Shown here piece by piece: positions 26,323 to 35,463 of a stretch of DNA of 64,000 nucleotides. The stretch is taken from NCBI GenBank assembly GCA_900552935.1, contig USBN01000004.1:1-64000 (forward strand), written 5' to 3'. The translations under genes were made by a program, and so were the position numbers. The DNA is from an uncultured Coriobacteriaceae bacterium (GTDB lineage Bacteria > Actinomycetota > Coriobacteriia > Coriobacteriales > Atopobiaceae). How positions within the stretch are numbered: position 1 is the stretch's first letter; the number at the start of each line of letters is the position of its first letter. A model generated the notes under the pieces. It was given only the letters and a program-made list of their open reading frames with translations. It did no database searches and was not told the origin of the DNA.

Positions 26323-27774
26323 ATGGATTGGAGCGTATTCGTGAAGACGAAGCGTTGTATTGGCCAGAGGGGCAACCTTGGCCATTTTGAGAGGGTGGGC
26401 CTCGGCTTTGGCGCGATCTGTGCCGTGCTCGTAGCCGCTCTGTTCACACCGACGCCTGCTATGGCAGCCGACTGGATTGAGATCAATGGCGAAAGGTATG
26501 AGGCCGGCGCATCCCAGAGTGACCCCGCCGGCGGCTCCTGGGAGTGGGACGGCGACAGCACGCTCACGCTCAAGGACTACGACGGTGGTGCCATTGGCGC
26601 TGGTGGCAATCTCGATATCGTCTGCGAGGGCAAGAACTCTGTAAAGAACGCCGATGGTGAGGGGTCCGTTCTATGGCAGGAGGGTGACGGTACGCTCACT
26701 GTTAAGGGTTCCGGATCGCTTTCCGTCGCTGCCACTGGTGGATTCTACGACATCAAGGCCATTTCCGCTGAGGGTAACATTGCCCTGACCGACGGTGTAG
26801 CTGTGAGCGTTACGTCTGTGGACCTTGGCAATGCCATTGGTATCATGACGAACGGAAGCGTCAGTATCGATAAGGGTGCCACCTTTACGGCTAACGATTG
26901 CTATGCGGGGATAATCGCGATCGGTGGGGTGACCATCGATGCCGCATCTGCCAACTTTACCGGCAGCTTTCCGGAGGACGAGGTCCCTCATCAGGAATAT
27001 GGTGTGATGTGCGGCGGCTCTCTTGCCATTAAGAATGGCTCGGCCGTACGCGTTGGGCTTGACGGCTATGCGGCTATCGGATTCAGCGTTACCAAGACTG
27101 CTAGCTGGGATGGTCCGTCTGTCGCAATCGCCGACTCCGTGGTTGATATTGCCGTGAACTCTACCGCTAGTACCGTGGCCCCGAGCGGCATCGTGGCTAT
27201 GTCTACTGTTCCTGATAACGAGATTTCCATTGCTCGCTCCACGGTCACCGTTGACTCGCCTTCTGGCCCCGCGATTATGGCCCAGTATCAGCTCACGGAT
27301 GCCGAGACCGCTGATCGCGCAACAATCACTATCGACGGCTGCAAGATCGTCGAGCCGACTGATGGTCGCGTTTGCGATATCTCCCTCGACTTCACGAACT
27401 ATGACTACGGTATGCCAGTGGTGAGGGGTCAGTTCATCGGAGCTGGTGACGTCCGTGGCGAATTCGAGGCGCCTGACTACTCTAACGATGCGTTTGCGTG
27501 CGTCTCGAGGAAGGTCGTCATCAGGCCCGACGCTCCGGTTGCTCCCGAGCCGCCCGCGACGACCGAGCCGCCCGCGACCGAGGCTCCGGTGACGCCGGGT
27601 GTTCCGACGACGCCTGCGACTCCGGCCGTTACGCAGGGCGCTGCGACGACGACGGAGGAGAAGGCCCTTCCCCAGACCGGCGACTCCAATTCGTCTATCG
27701 CGGTTGCGGTCTTTGTTCTTGGCGGTATTCTTGCGCTCGCTCTCGCCTTTGTCGTAAGCCGCTCCAACGAGTAA
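26323..27774 (+). CDS. LPXTG cell-wall-anchored surface protein
   Basis: The 483-aa exported protein has an N-terminal signal peptide: a basic start, then a hydrophobic core within GAICAVLVAALFTPTPAMA, with cleavage near residue 46. The body is made of short repetitive strands rich in Gly, Asp, Ser, Thr and Val, which suggests a beta-helix or adhesin-like fold (residues about 50-395). A Pro/Thr-rich wall-spanning stretch with VTPGVPTTPATP follows. The sorting signal is LPQTGDSN (about 449), then a hydrophobic helix and SRSNE. A sortase would link it to peptidoglycan. Codon use is less GC-biased than in neighbouring core genes. The ligand is unknown. Confidence 0.85.
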   Translation: MDWSVFVKTKRCIGQRGNLGHFERVGLGFGAICAVLVAALFTPTPAMAADWIEINGERYEAGASQSDPAGGSWEWDGDSTLTLKDYDGGAIGAGGNLDIVCEGKNSVKNADGEGSVLWQEGDGTLTVKGSGSLSVAATGGFYDIKAISAEGNIALTDGVAVSVTSVDLGNAIGIMTNGSVSIDKGATFTANDCYAGIIAIGGVTIDAASANFTGSFPEDEVPHQEYGVMCGGSLAIKNGSAVRVGLDGYAAIGFSVTKTASWDGPSVAIADSVVDIAVNSTASTVAPSGIVAMSTVPDNEISIARSTVTVDSPSGPAIMAQYQLTDAETADRATITIDGCKIVEPTDGRVCDISLDFTNYDYGMPVVRGQFIGAGDVRGEFEAPDYSNDAFACVSRKVVIRPDAPVAPEPPATTEPPATEAPVTPGVPTTPATPAVTQGAATTTEEKALPQTGDSNSSIAVAVFVLGGILALALAFVVSRSNE

Positions 27775-27780
27775 GACCTG

Positions 27781-27857
27781 AAACCTGCAAAAGGGACAGT
27801 CCCTTTTGCAGGTGACAGCGCGTAAGTTGACAAGGGGACAGTCCCCTTGTCAACTTA
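27781..27857. repeat. Double-palindrome repeat, copy 2
   Basis: The layout matches copy 1: hairpin 27781-27813 (AAACCTGCAAAAGGGACAG, then its complement to GCAGGT) and hairpin 27823-27857 (TAAGTTGACAAGGGGAC / GTCCCCTTGTCAACTTA). Both stems are longer and more perfect than in copy 1. The two copies frame the LPXTG gene in direct orientation. Confidence 0.85.
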
Positions 27858-27937
27858 CGGATGGCGGGGGACGTCTCGTTGTCTCGCCGGCTTTTGCGAA
27901 TTCCACTCGTGTAGCTTTGATAGCGGGCGCCTTGCCT

Positions 27938-27967
27938 TTGCGGCCGGGCGCCCGTCTCCTGTATACT
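27938..27967 (+). promoter_or_regulatory. Promoter of the SRP RNA gene
   Basis: TTGCGG (27938-27943) and TATACT (27962-27967) are 18 bp apart, giving a start near 27975, the base of the RNA's closing stem. Confidence 0.7.
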
Positions 27968-27974
27968 GAGTGTC

Positions 27975-28085
<111 letters not shown>

Positions 28086-28100
28086 TTGACCAGCAAAGCG

Positions 28101-28142
28101 ACGCCCCGAGGAATGCGATGGCTGCATCCGAGGGGCGTTTTT
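28101..28142 (+). terminator. Terminator after SRP RNA
   Basis: ACGCCCC / GGGGCGT arms (28101-28107 with 28132-28138), with an inner GCAT/ATGC extension, are followed by TTTTT. Confidence 0.8.
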
Positions 28143-28196
28143 CTGACTCGGCATCGCTGCGCAGTCTGGCGCGTCGTATGCCGGACGGGAGGGACC

Positions 28197-28844
28197 ATGG
28201 GCTTCATCAACTTCATCGTCGAGCTTCTGCAGGATCCGCGCACGGCCATCGCCAGCTGGATCGCCGCTGGCCCCCTCATGGCCTACGGCTGCGTCTTCCT
28301 CATCATCTTCATCGAGACGGGCGTCGTGTTCTTCCCGTTCCTTCCGGGCGACTCGCTACTGTTCGCGTCGGGCTTCTTCGCGCACAACGGCGGCTTCAAC
28401 ATCGTGGCCCTTCTCGGCGTTGCCTGGGCCGCCGCAATCCTGGGTGACCAGTGCAACTTCATGATCGGCCACTTCTTCGGCAAGAAGATCATCGCCTCGG
28501 GCAAGGTCAAGGCCATGACGCCGGAGCGTCTCGAGAAGTCCGAGAAGTTCCTCGAGAAGTGGGGCCACCTCGCTATCTTCCTCGGCCGCTTCTTCCCGTT
28601 CATCCGCACCTTCGTGCCCTTCATCGCGGGCATGGGCGGCATGCACTGGCGCAACTTCGGCATCTACAACATCCTGGGCGGCATCGTCTGGTCGACGCTC
28701 TTTACGCTCCTTGGCTACTTCTTCGGTGGTATCCCCTTCGTTCAGGAGCACTTCGAGCTGCTCATCGTGGGCATCGTGCTCGTGTCGATCGTCCCCACGG
28801 TCGTCGGCCTCGTGAAGGCGAAGCTCGCCAAGAAGGCCGAGTAG
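28197..28844 (+). CDS. DedA-family membrane protein
   Basis: The 215-aa integral membrane protein has the DedA/VTT-domain pattern: acidic ETGVVFFPFLPGDSLLFASG, DQCNFMIGHFFGK, GRFFPFIRTFVPFIAGMGGM, and several helices at the C-terminus. DedA proteins are thought to move lipids (some scramble or flip carrier lipids) and support membrane homeostasis. The start is ATG 28197 after GGGAGGG; the longer frame would run into the SRP RNA. A strong terminator follows. Confidence 0.92.
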   Translation: MGFINFIVELLQDPRTAIASWIAAGPLMAYGCVFLIIFIETGVVFFPFLPGDSLLFASGFFAHNGGFNIVALLGVAWAAAILGDQCNFMIGHFFGKKIIASGKVKAMTPERLEKSEKFLEKWGHLAIFLGRFFPFIRTFVPFIAGMGGMHWRNFGIYNILGGIVWSTLFTLLGYFFGGIPFVQEHFELLIVGIVLVSIVPTVVGLVKAKLAKKAE

Positions 28845-28889
28845 CGCGGGACGTGCGCCGCGGGGCGGACGCCCCTCATAGTGACGGCG

Positions 28890-28926
28890 AAGGCCGCGGG
28901 ATGCAGGTGCTCCCGCGGCCTTTTTA
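28890..28926 (+). terminator. Terminator after the DedA gene
   Basis: A perfect 12-bp stem (AAGGCCGCGGGA / TCCCGCGGCCTT) is followed by a T-run. The 28927-29160 stretch beyond holds no gene that could be supported. Confidence 0.9.
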
Positions 28927-29172
28927 CGTGTCTCGTGGCTGCCGCGCGTCCGCATCGCCCACGCGTGCGCCTCGGTCCTGCGTGCCCGGGCATCCCGGCA
29001 TCACGCTCGAATCTCGCCCACCGCGGAAATCGATACCGCAGCTAGAACACTAATTCCGCCCGCTTTTACCGATGTTGCCGACATACCTTTCGCCAGGCCA
29101 TGAGTACCGTTCGCGGCGGTAAAAACCCTGGCAGTGATTCAAGTCGGGCTCGGTTGTACACAATATGAGTAA

Positions 29173-29396
29173 AGCGCGCGCCCTCCTGAACGCTCGTCTC
29201 CCCTCCGGTCGTCGGGTAGCATGCTGGGCGCATTCAACGGCACGCCCATTTAGTTCTTCAGAGATTCTTCCAACCCCCTGTTCTCTGGGAGGGCGCGCGC
29301 CGATTGGAAGATTCGGGCCGCCCGCTAAGCGGGAAGAGGAGTCTTTGGCTGCCATGGCCCGGCAAGCGCCCCGGATGATCGGGGCGCTTTTTTGTG
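29173..29396 (+). ncRNA. Candidate structured non-coding RNA, class unassigned
   Basis: A perfect 13-bp stem (29174-29186, GCGCGCGCCCTCC, with 29288-29300) closes a domain of about 100 nt that contains TGGGCG/CGCCCA (29225-29246). A second part has GGGCC/GGCCC (29315-29360) around CCCGC-TAA-GCGGG. The unit ends in a strong terminator (29364-29373 with 29380-29389, then six T). A plausible promoter (TTCAAG, 17 bp, CAATAT at 29161-29166) would start the RNA at the base of the stem, giving about 222 nt. No coding gene follows on this strand. It lacks the conserved cores of RNase P RNA, tmRNA and SRP RNA. 6S-like or raiA-like RNAs are possibilities, not claims. Confidence 0.55.
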
Positions 29397-29530
29397 CCTG
29401 GGATTCTGAGCCTGTGGGCCTCGCGGGTCGATGGTTACAAGGTGCCGGGCTCGTCGGGCGATCGAGGAGCCCGGCGTGGCGTGGACCTGCGTCGCTTCAT
29501 GAAGTCGCCCGCCTATGGTGAGGAGCCTGC

Positions 29531-30517
29531 TTACAACAGCGCGATCGCCTGGCGCGCTGCGCCGAGGAAGCCGGCGTCGTTTCCCAGCGTGGCAACGCGA
29601 ATGAGGGTGTCGCGGCAACCGGGGATGGCATAGGCGCGGTATTTCTCCAGGCAAACGTCACCAAACGTATCCCAGCCTCCGCACATGCCACCGCCCAGGA
29701 TGAACATTTCCGGGTCGACGAGGGCGGCGATGATCGACATGGCGCGTGCGAGGTAGTCGGCGAGGCGGTCGCAGGCGCGCAAGGCCTCGGGATTGTCCAC
29801 GCGCGCGGCCTCGAAGACGGCGAGCGCGTCGGTCGCGTGGGCGATCGGGACCTCGACGGCGCCGGACGCCGCGCACTCCTCGCGATAGAGGCGGATGAGG
29901 CCGCGGGCGCTCGCATATTGCTCGAGGCAGCCGTGGCAGCCGCAGCCGCAGGCTTCGGGTTCGTCGGGGTTTACGTTGATGTGGCCGGCTTCCCCGCCCG
30001 CGCCGTGCGCTCCAACGACAACCTTTCCGTCAACGATGACGCCGGCGCCCACGCCCGTGCCGAGCGTAAGCATGACGGCGCTCCTGACGCCGTCGCCCGC
30101 TCCGAGCCAGGCCTCTCCAAGCGCCGCGGCGTTCGCGTCGTTGAGCGCGTGGGTGCGGGCGATGGGGAAGGCGGCCTTGAGGGTTGCGGTCAGACCGGCG
30201 AGATCAAGAACGATGTTGGGGGCCATGGCAAGCGTGCCGTCCTCGAGGACGACGCCGGGAACATCGATGCCGATGGCGCCGAGCGTCTCGGGGTCCTTCC
30301 CCGCCTCGCGAACGAGGGCGACTGCGGAGGTTGAGACCCTATCAAACGCCTCGGCATTATCAAGCTCGCCGGTTGGGACCTTCGCCGTGGCGAGGATTTT
30401 CCCGCCCCTCGTCACGACGCCCATCTTGATGCTCGTACCGCCGATGTCGAGGCCGAGAACTGCCTCGTCCGTGTTGCTTGCCGTAGCTGCATCGAGCGCG
30501 TCATCAATATTTGTCAT
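29531..30517 (-). CDS. ROK-family glucokinase
   Basis: The 328-aa sugar kinase has the ATP-binding motif LGLDIGGTSIKMGVV, the catalytic region NDANAAALGEAW, the phosphate loop TLGTGVGAGV, and the ROK signature with GEAGHINV and zinc ligands CGCGCHGC. The pattern fits ROK glucokinase, making glucose 6-phosphate for glycolysis or, after conversion, for glycogen; other hexoses are possible. It is transcribed alone, divergent from dnaX. The 290-bp gap to dnaX shows no further gene. Confidence 0.9.
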   Translation of the reverse strand: MTNIDDALDAATASNTDEAVLGLDIGGTSIKMGVVTRGGKILATAKVPTGELDNAEAFDRVSTSAVALVREAGKDPETLGAIGIDVPGVVLEDGTLAMAPNIVLDLAGLTATLKAAFPIARTHALNDANAAALGEAWLGAGDGVRSAVMLTLGTGVGAGVIVDGKVVVGAHGAGGEAGHINVNPDEPEACGCGCHGCLEQYASARGLIRLYREECAASGAVEVPIAHATDALAVFEAARVDNPEALRACDRLADYLARAMSIIAALVDPEMFILGGGMCGGWDTFGDVCLEKYRAYAIPGCRDTLIRVATLGNDAGFLGAARQAIALL

Positions 30518-30811
30518 GGTTTCCCCCTCGGTCTCTGCGCACTTTCGAAAGCGTACGCCTTGCGGCGCGGGCGGGGTGCGCGTATTAGGCGGACGGTAGC
30601 GCGGGAGAAGGAGGCCGGGGTTGTCCCCGATGTGCTGGGGATGGCGTTGGGTATCGAAAAAGGCCCTGCTGGCGGTGCGGGCCGCTGGCCGAGTGCCGTC
30701 GCCATGGATGTCCGCGCGGTGTCAGACACGAGCGCGTCAGGTGGCCCGGGTATACTGGTCTGGTCTGGCGTGGCCCGTCTCGGTCGTGCCGCTAGGATTG
30801 CCGGAGGTCCC

Positions 30812-33028
30812 ATGGAATCGCTGTATCGCAAATATCGTCCGCAGACGTTTGAGCAGGTAGTCGGCCAGGCGCACGTGGTCTCTACGCTCGAGCGCGCCGT
30901 GTGCGAGGGCCGCACGAGCCATGCGTACCTCTTCTGCGGCCCGCGCGGCACTGGCAAGACTACCATGGCCCGCATCCTTGCGAAGGCCCTCATGTGCGAG
31001 CAGGGCGAGGGCCACCTGCCGGATGGCACCTGCGAGGAGTGCCGCCTCATCGCCGCCGGCGAGCACCCGGATGTCTACGAGCTCGACGCGGCAAGCCGCA
31101 CGGGCGTCGACAACGTGCGCGAGGAGATCATCAACCGCGTCGACTATGCGCCGGTGCGTGGCCGCTACAAGGTCTACATCATCGACGAGGTCCACATGCT
31201 GACGCCCGCGGCGTTTAACGCGCTGCTCAAGACGCTCGAGGAGCCGCCGGCGCACGTCGCCTTCATCATGTGCACGACGGATCCGCAGAAGATCCTCGCC
31301 ACCATTCTCTCGCGCGTGCAACGCTTCGACTTCCACTCCATCGCGCCGGACGAGATGCACGACCACCTCGTTGACGTGTGCGAGAAGGAGGGCTTCACCT
31401 TCGATGACGAAGCGCTCGACATCGTCGTGCGTCATGCTCGCGGAGGCATGCGTGATGCGCTCTCCGCGCTCGAGCAACTTTCTGTCTTTGGCGCGGGAGA
31501 TGTGAGTGCCGAGGCCGCGCGCGATCTTCTCGGCGAGGCAAGCGGCTCCGCGCTCTCCGGCGTGTCCCTGGCGCTTGCGAACCGCGACGTCCCCGCGCTC
31601 TTCTCCGAGGTGGCGGAGCTCGTCAACAACGGCGGAGACCTCCTGCAGTTCACGCGCGAGCTCGCGAGCCGCGTGCGCGATGACTACGTGGTGAGTGTTG
31701 CCGGTGCCAAGCCGGGCGTGGTGAACGCGTCCGACGAGGCCTTGGCCGAGCTTGCGGAGGAGGCGGCGGCGTATGGCAGCAGTGACCGCCTCGCGCGCGT
31801 GCTTACCGTGCTCGGCGATGCGGCGAGCGAGATGCGCACCGCCGTCAACCAGCGCCTTGTTCTCGAGATTGCCCTAACTCGCTGCGCGAGGCCCGAGAGT
31901 GACCTCACGCTCGAAGCTCTGGCCGAGCGCATCGAGCGCCTCGAGCGCGGGGGAGTGGCGGTGGCCCCCGCCGTCGGTGCGTCCACGCCCGCGGCAGCGT
32001 CTGTGGCTGCGCCGATGCCCGCCCCCGCGGCTGCGCCTGCGGCTACGGCTGCGGCACCGAAGCCGTTTACGCCGCCACCCCTGCCTCGCCGCAAGCCCGC
32101 GGCGACTTCCGCTGCCAAGCCCGCGGCGGCCCCGGCTCCCGCGTCCAAGCCCGTGACCCCCCCGGCGCCCGCGCCGAAGTCCGTGACTGCCCCGGCTCCC
32201 GCGCCTGCCCCGGCTCCCGCGCCCACTTCGTCGGTCGCTGCTGGCAATCTCCAGCGCACGTGGAAGGGCGTCGTTGATGGCATCGTCAAGAGCAACCCCT
32301 CGTGCGGTGGGTTGCTGCTTAACGTGACCGCGCTGTCTGATGACGGCTCGACCTTGACGCTTGGCCTGCCCGCGGGCGGTTCTTTCGTCCGTCTGATGCT
32401 CGGCCGCGCAGACGTGAAGGCGATTCTCGATGCCGCCGTGACGGCCGCCTTTGGCTCTCGCCAGATTGCGCTCGTCGGCTCCGAGGCACCTGCCGCGTCT
32501 GAGCCCAAACCTGCCCCGGCCGCCGTTGTCGCGCCCAAGCCCGCTCCGGCTCCTGCCACCGTTGCAGTCCCCGCGCCGGTGTCCGCCACGCCAGCCCCCG
32601 CGCCCGAACCGGCGCCCGCGGAGAACCCCGTGCCAGTCTCCACACCAGCCCCTGCGCCGGCGCCCGCCGCGCCGGCCCCCGCGCCCGCGCCGGCGCCAGC
32701 CTCGGCGTCCGCGTTCGAGGAAGACGAGCCGCCCTATGACGACTACGTTCCCTATGACGACGAGGATGCCTTCGCTCCTGGCGACAAGGATTCCGTGCCC
32801 GCGGATCTTGGCGCCGACCCGAGCGAGCCCGAGGCGCCCGCTGCCCCCGCGTCCGCGACTGCCGAGTCGGCTCCCGCGGCTTCCGCACCCTCGCTTTCCG
32901 TTCCTCCCGCGGCTTCCGCTGCCGCGGGATCGTCTGACCCCATCACCTCCGAGGCAGAGCTTCGCTCCGCGATGATGGACATCTTCGGAGCCGGAACCAA
33001 GATCGACCATGTTGAGAGCGACGCCTAG
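30812..33028 (+). CDS. dnaX: DNA polymerase III subunit gamma/tau
   Basis: The 738-aa clamp-loader ATPase begins MESLYRKYRPQTF at ATG 30812, five bases after GGAGG. The AAA+ core has GPRGTGKTT (about residue 45), a zinc module (CEQGEGHLPDGTCEEC, with an upstream Cys), IIDEVHML, and LSRVQRFDF. From about residue 390 the protein is an Ala/Pro-rich, probably disordered linker with a small folded part (about 480-560). A final acidic segment follows. It forms a compact group with ebfC and recR, the common bacterial order. Confidence 0.96.
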   Translation: MESLYRKYRPQTFEQVVGQAHVVSTLERAVCEGRTSHAYLFCGPRGTGKTTMARILAKALMCEQGEGHLPDGTCEECRLIAAGEHPDVYELDAASRTGVDNVREEIINRVDYAPVRGRYKVYIIDEVHMLTPAAFNALLKTLEEPPAHVAFIMCTTDPQKILATILSRVQRFDFHSIAPDEMHDHLVDVCEKEGFTFDDEALDIVVRHARGGMRDALSALEQLSVFGAGDVSAEAARDLLGEASGSALSGVSLALANRDVPALFSEVAELVNNGGDLLQFTRELASRVRDDYVVSVAGAKPGVVNASDEALAELAEEAAAYGSSDRLARVLTVLGDAASEMRTAVNQRLVLEIALTRCARPESDLTLEALAERIERLERGGVAVAPAVGASTPAAASVAAPMPAPAAAPAATAAAPKPFTPPPLPRRKPAATSAAKPAAAPAPASKPVTPPAPAPKSVTAPAPAPAPAPAPTSSVAAGNLQRTWKGVVDGIVKSNPSCGGLLLNVTALSDDGSTLTLGLPAGGSFVRLMLGRADVKAILDAAVTAAFGSRQIALVGSEAPAASEPKPAPAAVVAPKPAPAPATVAVPAPVSATPAPAPEPAPAENPVPVSTPAPAPAPAAPAPAPAPAPASASAFEEDEPPYDDYVPYDDEDAFAPGDKDSVPADLGADPSEPEAPAAPASATAESAPAASAPSLSVPPAASAAAGSSDPITSEAELRSAMMDIFGAGTKIDHVESDA

Positions 33029-33110
33029 GCCGGATGGCACGCCGGGCCCTCAGCGGGTAAAGTAGAAGAGTTACCAAAGCCGTTTTTCGGCGATAGACGA
33101 AGGAGCCCCC

Positions 33111-33434
33111 ATGGCCCAGATGAATATGCAGCAGATGATGAAGCAGGCACGCAAGATGCAGGAGCAGCTTGCTGCCGCGCAGGAGAAGCTCAAGGACCTC
33201 GAGGTCTCCTCCTCCACCGGTGGCGGCATGGTTAAGGTCGTCGCCACTGGCGAGATGCAGATTAAGTCCATCGAGATCAGCCCCGACGCCTGCGATCCCG
33301 AGGACGTCGAGCTTCTCCAGGATATGGTCCTCGCTGCCGTTAATGAGGCCCTTTCCAGCGCCCAGGAGGCTGCCGGCTCTCAGATGAGTGCCGCCACCGG
33401 TCTTGGCGGCATGAACATTCCGGGGCTCTTCTAA
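33111..33434 (+). CDS. ebfC: YbaB/EbfC-family nucleoid-associated protein
   Basis: The 107-aa dimeric DNA-binding protein starts MAQMNMQQMMKQARKMQEQL, a coiled helix. It contains GGGMVKVVATGEMQIKSIEI and LQDMVLAAVNEAL, the family core. It has a Met/Gln-rich start and a flexible Gly/Met C-terminus. It lies between dnaX and recR, three bases before recR. Confidence 0.95.
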   Translation: MAQMNMQQMMKQARKMQEQLAAAQEKLKDLEVSSSTGGGMVKVVATGEMQIKSIEISPDACDPEDVELLQDMVLAAVNEALSSAQEAAGSQMSAATGLGGMNIPGLF

Positions 33435-33437
33435 CCT

Positions 33438-34082
33438 ATGCCCTACGACCAAATCGGCGCCCAGGGAGAGCCCTTCGGCGCCTCGCGCAATGATGGCCGC
33501 GCCTTGCGTCGCCTGCTCGACGAGCTTGGTCGCCTGCCGGGCATTGGACCTAAGAGCGCCCAGCGCATTGCCTATCACATCCTCGGCGCTGATGCCGAGG
33601 ATGCTCGTAGGCTTGCGCAGGCGATCCTCGATGTCAAGCAGCAGGTTCACTTCTGCCCGGTCTGCTTCAGCTACGCGACGCGCGAGCGCTGCGACGTCTG
33701 CGAGGACCCGGGTCGCGACCAGACCTCGATTTGCGTGGTCTCGGAGCCCCGTGACGTTTCGGCCATCGAAAGGACCGGCGCGTTCCATGGCCTGTATCAC
33801 GTCCTCGGCGGCGTTATTTCGCCCATGGATAAGATCGGGCCAGAGCAGCTTCATGTGCGTGAGCTTCTCTCGCGCCTGGCTGATGGCACCGTCACCGAGG
33901 TCATCCTCGCGACGAATCCGGACGTCGAGGGCGAGACCACGGCTACGTACTTGTCGCGTACGATCAAGCCGCTCGGCGTGCACGTGACGCGCCTCGCGAG
34001 TGGTCTTCCGGTTGGTGGAGACCTTGAGTATGCGGACGAGGTCACGCTGGGGCGTGCGATTGAGGCCCGCAGAGAGCTGTAG
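33438..34082 (+). CDS. recR: Recombination mediator RecR
   Basis: The 214-aa protein has a helix-hairpin-helix ([20 protein letters not shown]), a four-Cys zinc finger ([16 protein letters not shown]) and a Toprim domain ([15 protein letters not shown] to [15 protein letters not shown]). It helps RecO load RecA at gapped DNA. The N-terminus carries about 17 residues beyond the usual RecR start. Its start three bases after ebfC supports this longer form, though an internal start cannot be excluded. Confidence 0.95.
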   Translation: MPYDQIGAQGEPFGASRNDGRALRRLLDELGRLPGIGPKSAQRIAYHILGADAEDARRLAQAILDVKQQVHFCPVCFSYATRERCDVCEDPGRDQTSICVVSEPRDVSAIERTGAFHGLYHVLGGVISPMDKIGPEQLHVRELLSRLADGTVTEVILATNPDVEGETTATYLSRTIKPLGVHVTRLASGLPVGGDLEYADEVTLGRAIEARREL

Positions 34083-34147
34083 AATTTCGTCGTCAGCGGA
34101 GGCGGACGTTTCGCCCGTCTGCCGCGCGCGACAAAGGGGGAATGGCG

Positions 34148-35200
34148 ATGTCAGCAAAGCGCTTCAAACAGCCAGATCAGGGTCAGCCCCAGCGGGCCGC
34201 GTCCGCGCCTGGCCAGCGCCCCGTTTCTGGACACCACATGGGCGCGCATGCCGCCACGCCGCGACCGGCGGATCGGGTTCCTCCGGTGTCGGGGTATTCC
34301 ACGCCTGTACGTACTCAGGCTGCATCCGCGCCCGCCGCGGCCCATCGTCAGGGCTCTGCGCCGGCTCGCGCCAGGGGCTCCCGCTTTGCGGACGCAACCC
34401 GCGCGACCGCCTCTTCCCACCAGTTCGCCCATCTCGGGGGCACTACGGACCTTGGCGTTGCCGCCGGTCAGGTTCCCGTCACCGTGTCTGACGACGGGGC
34501 CGGCTCCTATTCGGGCGACGACGCGCCGCGTCCCATTGACGTCGACCCCGCGGCAACGGGCTCCTTTAATACGATCCGTCGCGGTCAGGGTGCCGTCGTC
34601 TCTACGCGCGAGACCGCAGGTCGTGCTGCCGCTGCCGCTCGCAGGTCTCTTCCCAAGGAGGCGCGACGCGGTCAGGGCACGCGCCAGCGCTCGGCAAAGG
34701 CCCCGCTTCCGGTTCTTGTCGGTATTGGCGTTGCCGCGCTCGTGGTAGTCGTCCTTCTCGTCATGCTCGTCACGTCGCTCCTGGGTGGCTCCTCCAAACA
34801 GGCTTCTGGTGACGCCACGACCGCTCCCGCCGAGACGGTCGTTTCTGCGCAGGAGGGCATCGAGCTTGGTGCTTACACCTATTCCACGAGCCAGGGCGAT
34901 CAGGGCTGGGAGCTTGTCCGCAGCTCGAGCAGCGGGGAGACCGCGGTGGTAGCGGCGCTTTCGGGCACCCCCGCCTCCGTCTGCCTATATCAGGGCACGC
35001 TTTATATTCCGGAGAACCTGCCCGACGGCACGTGGGACATCATTTGCTATCTTCCCGCTGATGGCTCGACCGCTTCCCAGCTGCTTGGCGACGACGGCCA
35101 ACCCGTCGTTGGCTCGGGCACGGTGACAAGCGCCGTGGTTCAGGGCGGGTCGCTTGCGCTTTCCGGCGATGGCGTCTCGCAATCCGTGCCTCTTAGCTAG
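34148..35200 (+). CDS. Single-pass membrane protein with disordered N-tail, function unknown
   Basis: The protein is 350 aa. Residues 1-185 are low-complexity (Ala, Pro, Arg, Ser, Gln) and probably cytoplasmic. A helix follows at about 187-208 (VGIGVAALVVVVLLVMLVTS), then an outside domain of about 140 residues rich in Ser, Gly, Thr and Asp. The outside part has no recognised family. The start is put at ATG 34148 because the AAGGGGG site is too close to ATG 34142. It ends the dnaX-recR run; whether it shares their transcript is not clear. Confidence 0.6.
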   Translation: MSAKRFKQPDQGQPQRAASAPGQRPVSGHHMGAHAATPRPADRVPPVSGYSTPVRTQAASAPAAAHRQGSAPARARGSRFADATRATASSHQFAHLGGTTDLGVAAGQVPVTVSDDGAGSYSGDDAPRPIDVDPAATGSFNTIRRGQGAVVSTRETAGRAAAAARRSLPKEARRGQGTRQRSAKAPLPVLVGIGVAALVVVVLLVMLVTSLLGGSSKQASGDATTAPAETVVSAQEGIELGAYTYSTSQGDQGWELVRSSSSGETAVVAALSGTPASVCLYQGTLYIPENLPDGTWDIICYLPADGSTASQLLGDDGQPVVGSGTVTSAVVQGGSLALSGDGVSQSVPLS

Positions 35201-35337
35201 AAGAAGCGAGCGATATCCCTGGCAGATTGCTTGCGCTGGAGTATGTTGCGTCTTTGTCAAAAACTGGCAAAGAAATTTGAAAAAGCTACTAGACAGGGCT
35301 AGAGAGTTTCCTGTACTATAGCTCTCGCACCTGACAC

Positions 35338-35414
<77 letters not shown>

Positions 35415-35426
35415 TTGGATGTTCGA

Positions 35427-35459
35427 AGGGTCCTGGTTCACGCCAGGGCCCTTTTTGTT
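35427..35459 (+). terminator. Terminator after tRNA-Asp
   Basis: AGGGTCCTGG pairs with CCAGGGCCCT (one G-T), followed by TTTTTG. Confidence 0.88.
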
Positions 35460-35463
35460 TTGG

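Noticed and set aside
28927..29160. Possible small gene between the DedA terminator and the RNA candidate
   Set aside because: No ORF with a ribosome site or typical codon use was found.
29165..29521. 118-codon + strand ORF
   Set aside because: It runs through a strong terminator and the structured RNA region; it has no ribosome site or domain.
33438..33488. Possibility that recR starts later than ATG 33438
   Set aside because: A shorter RecR would match usual length, but no internal start has a better ribosome site, and the three-base gap to ebfC supports the upstream start.
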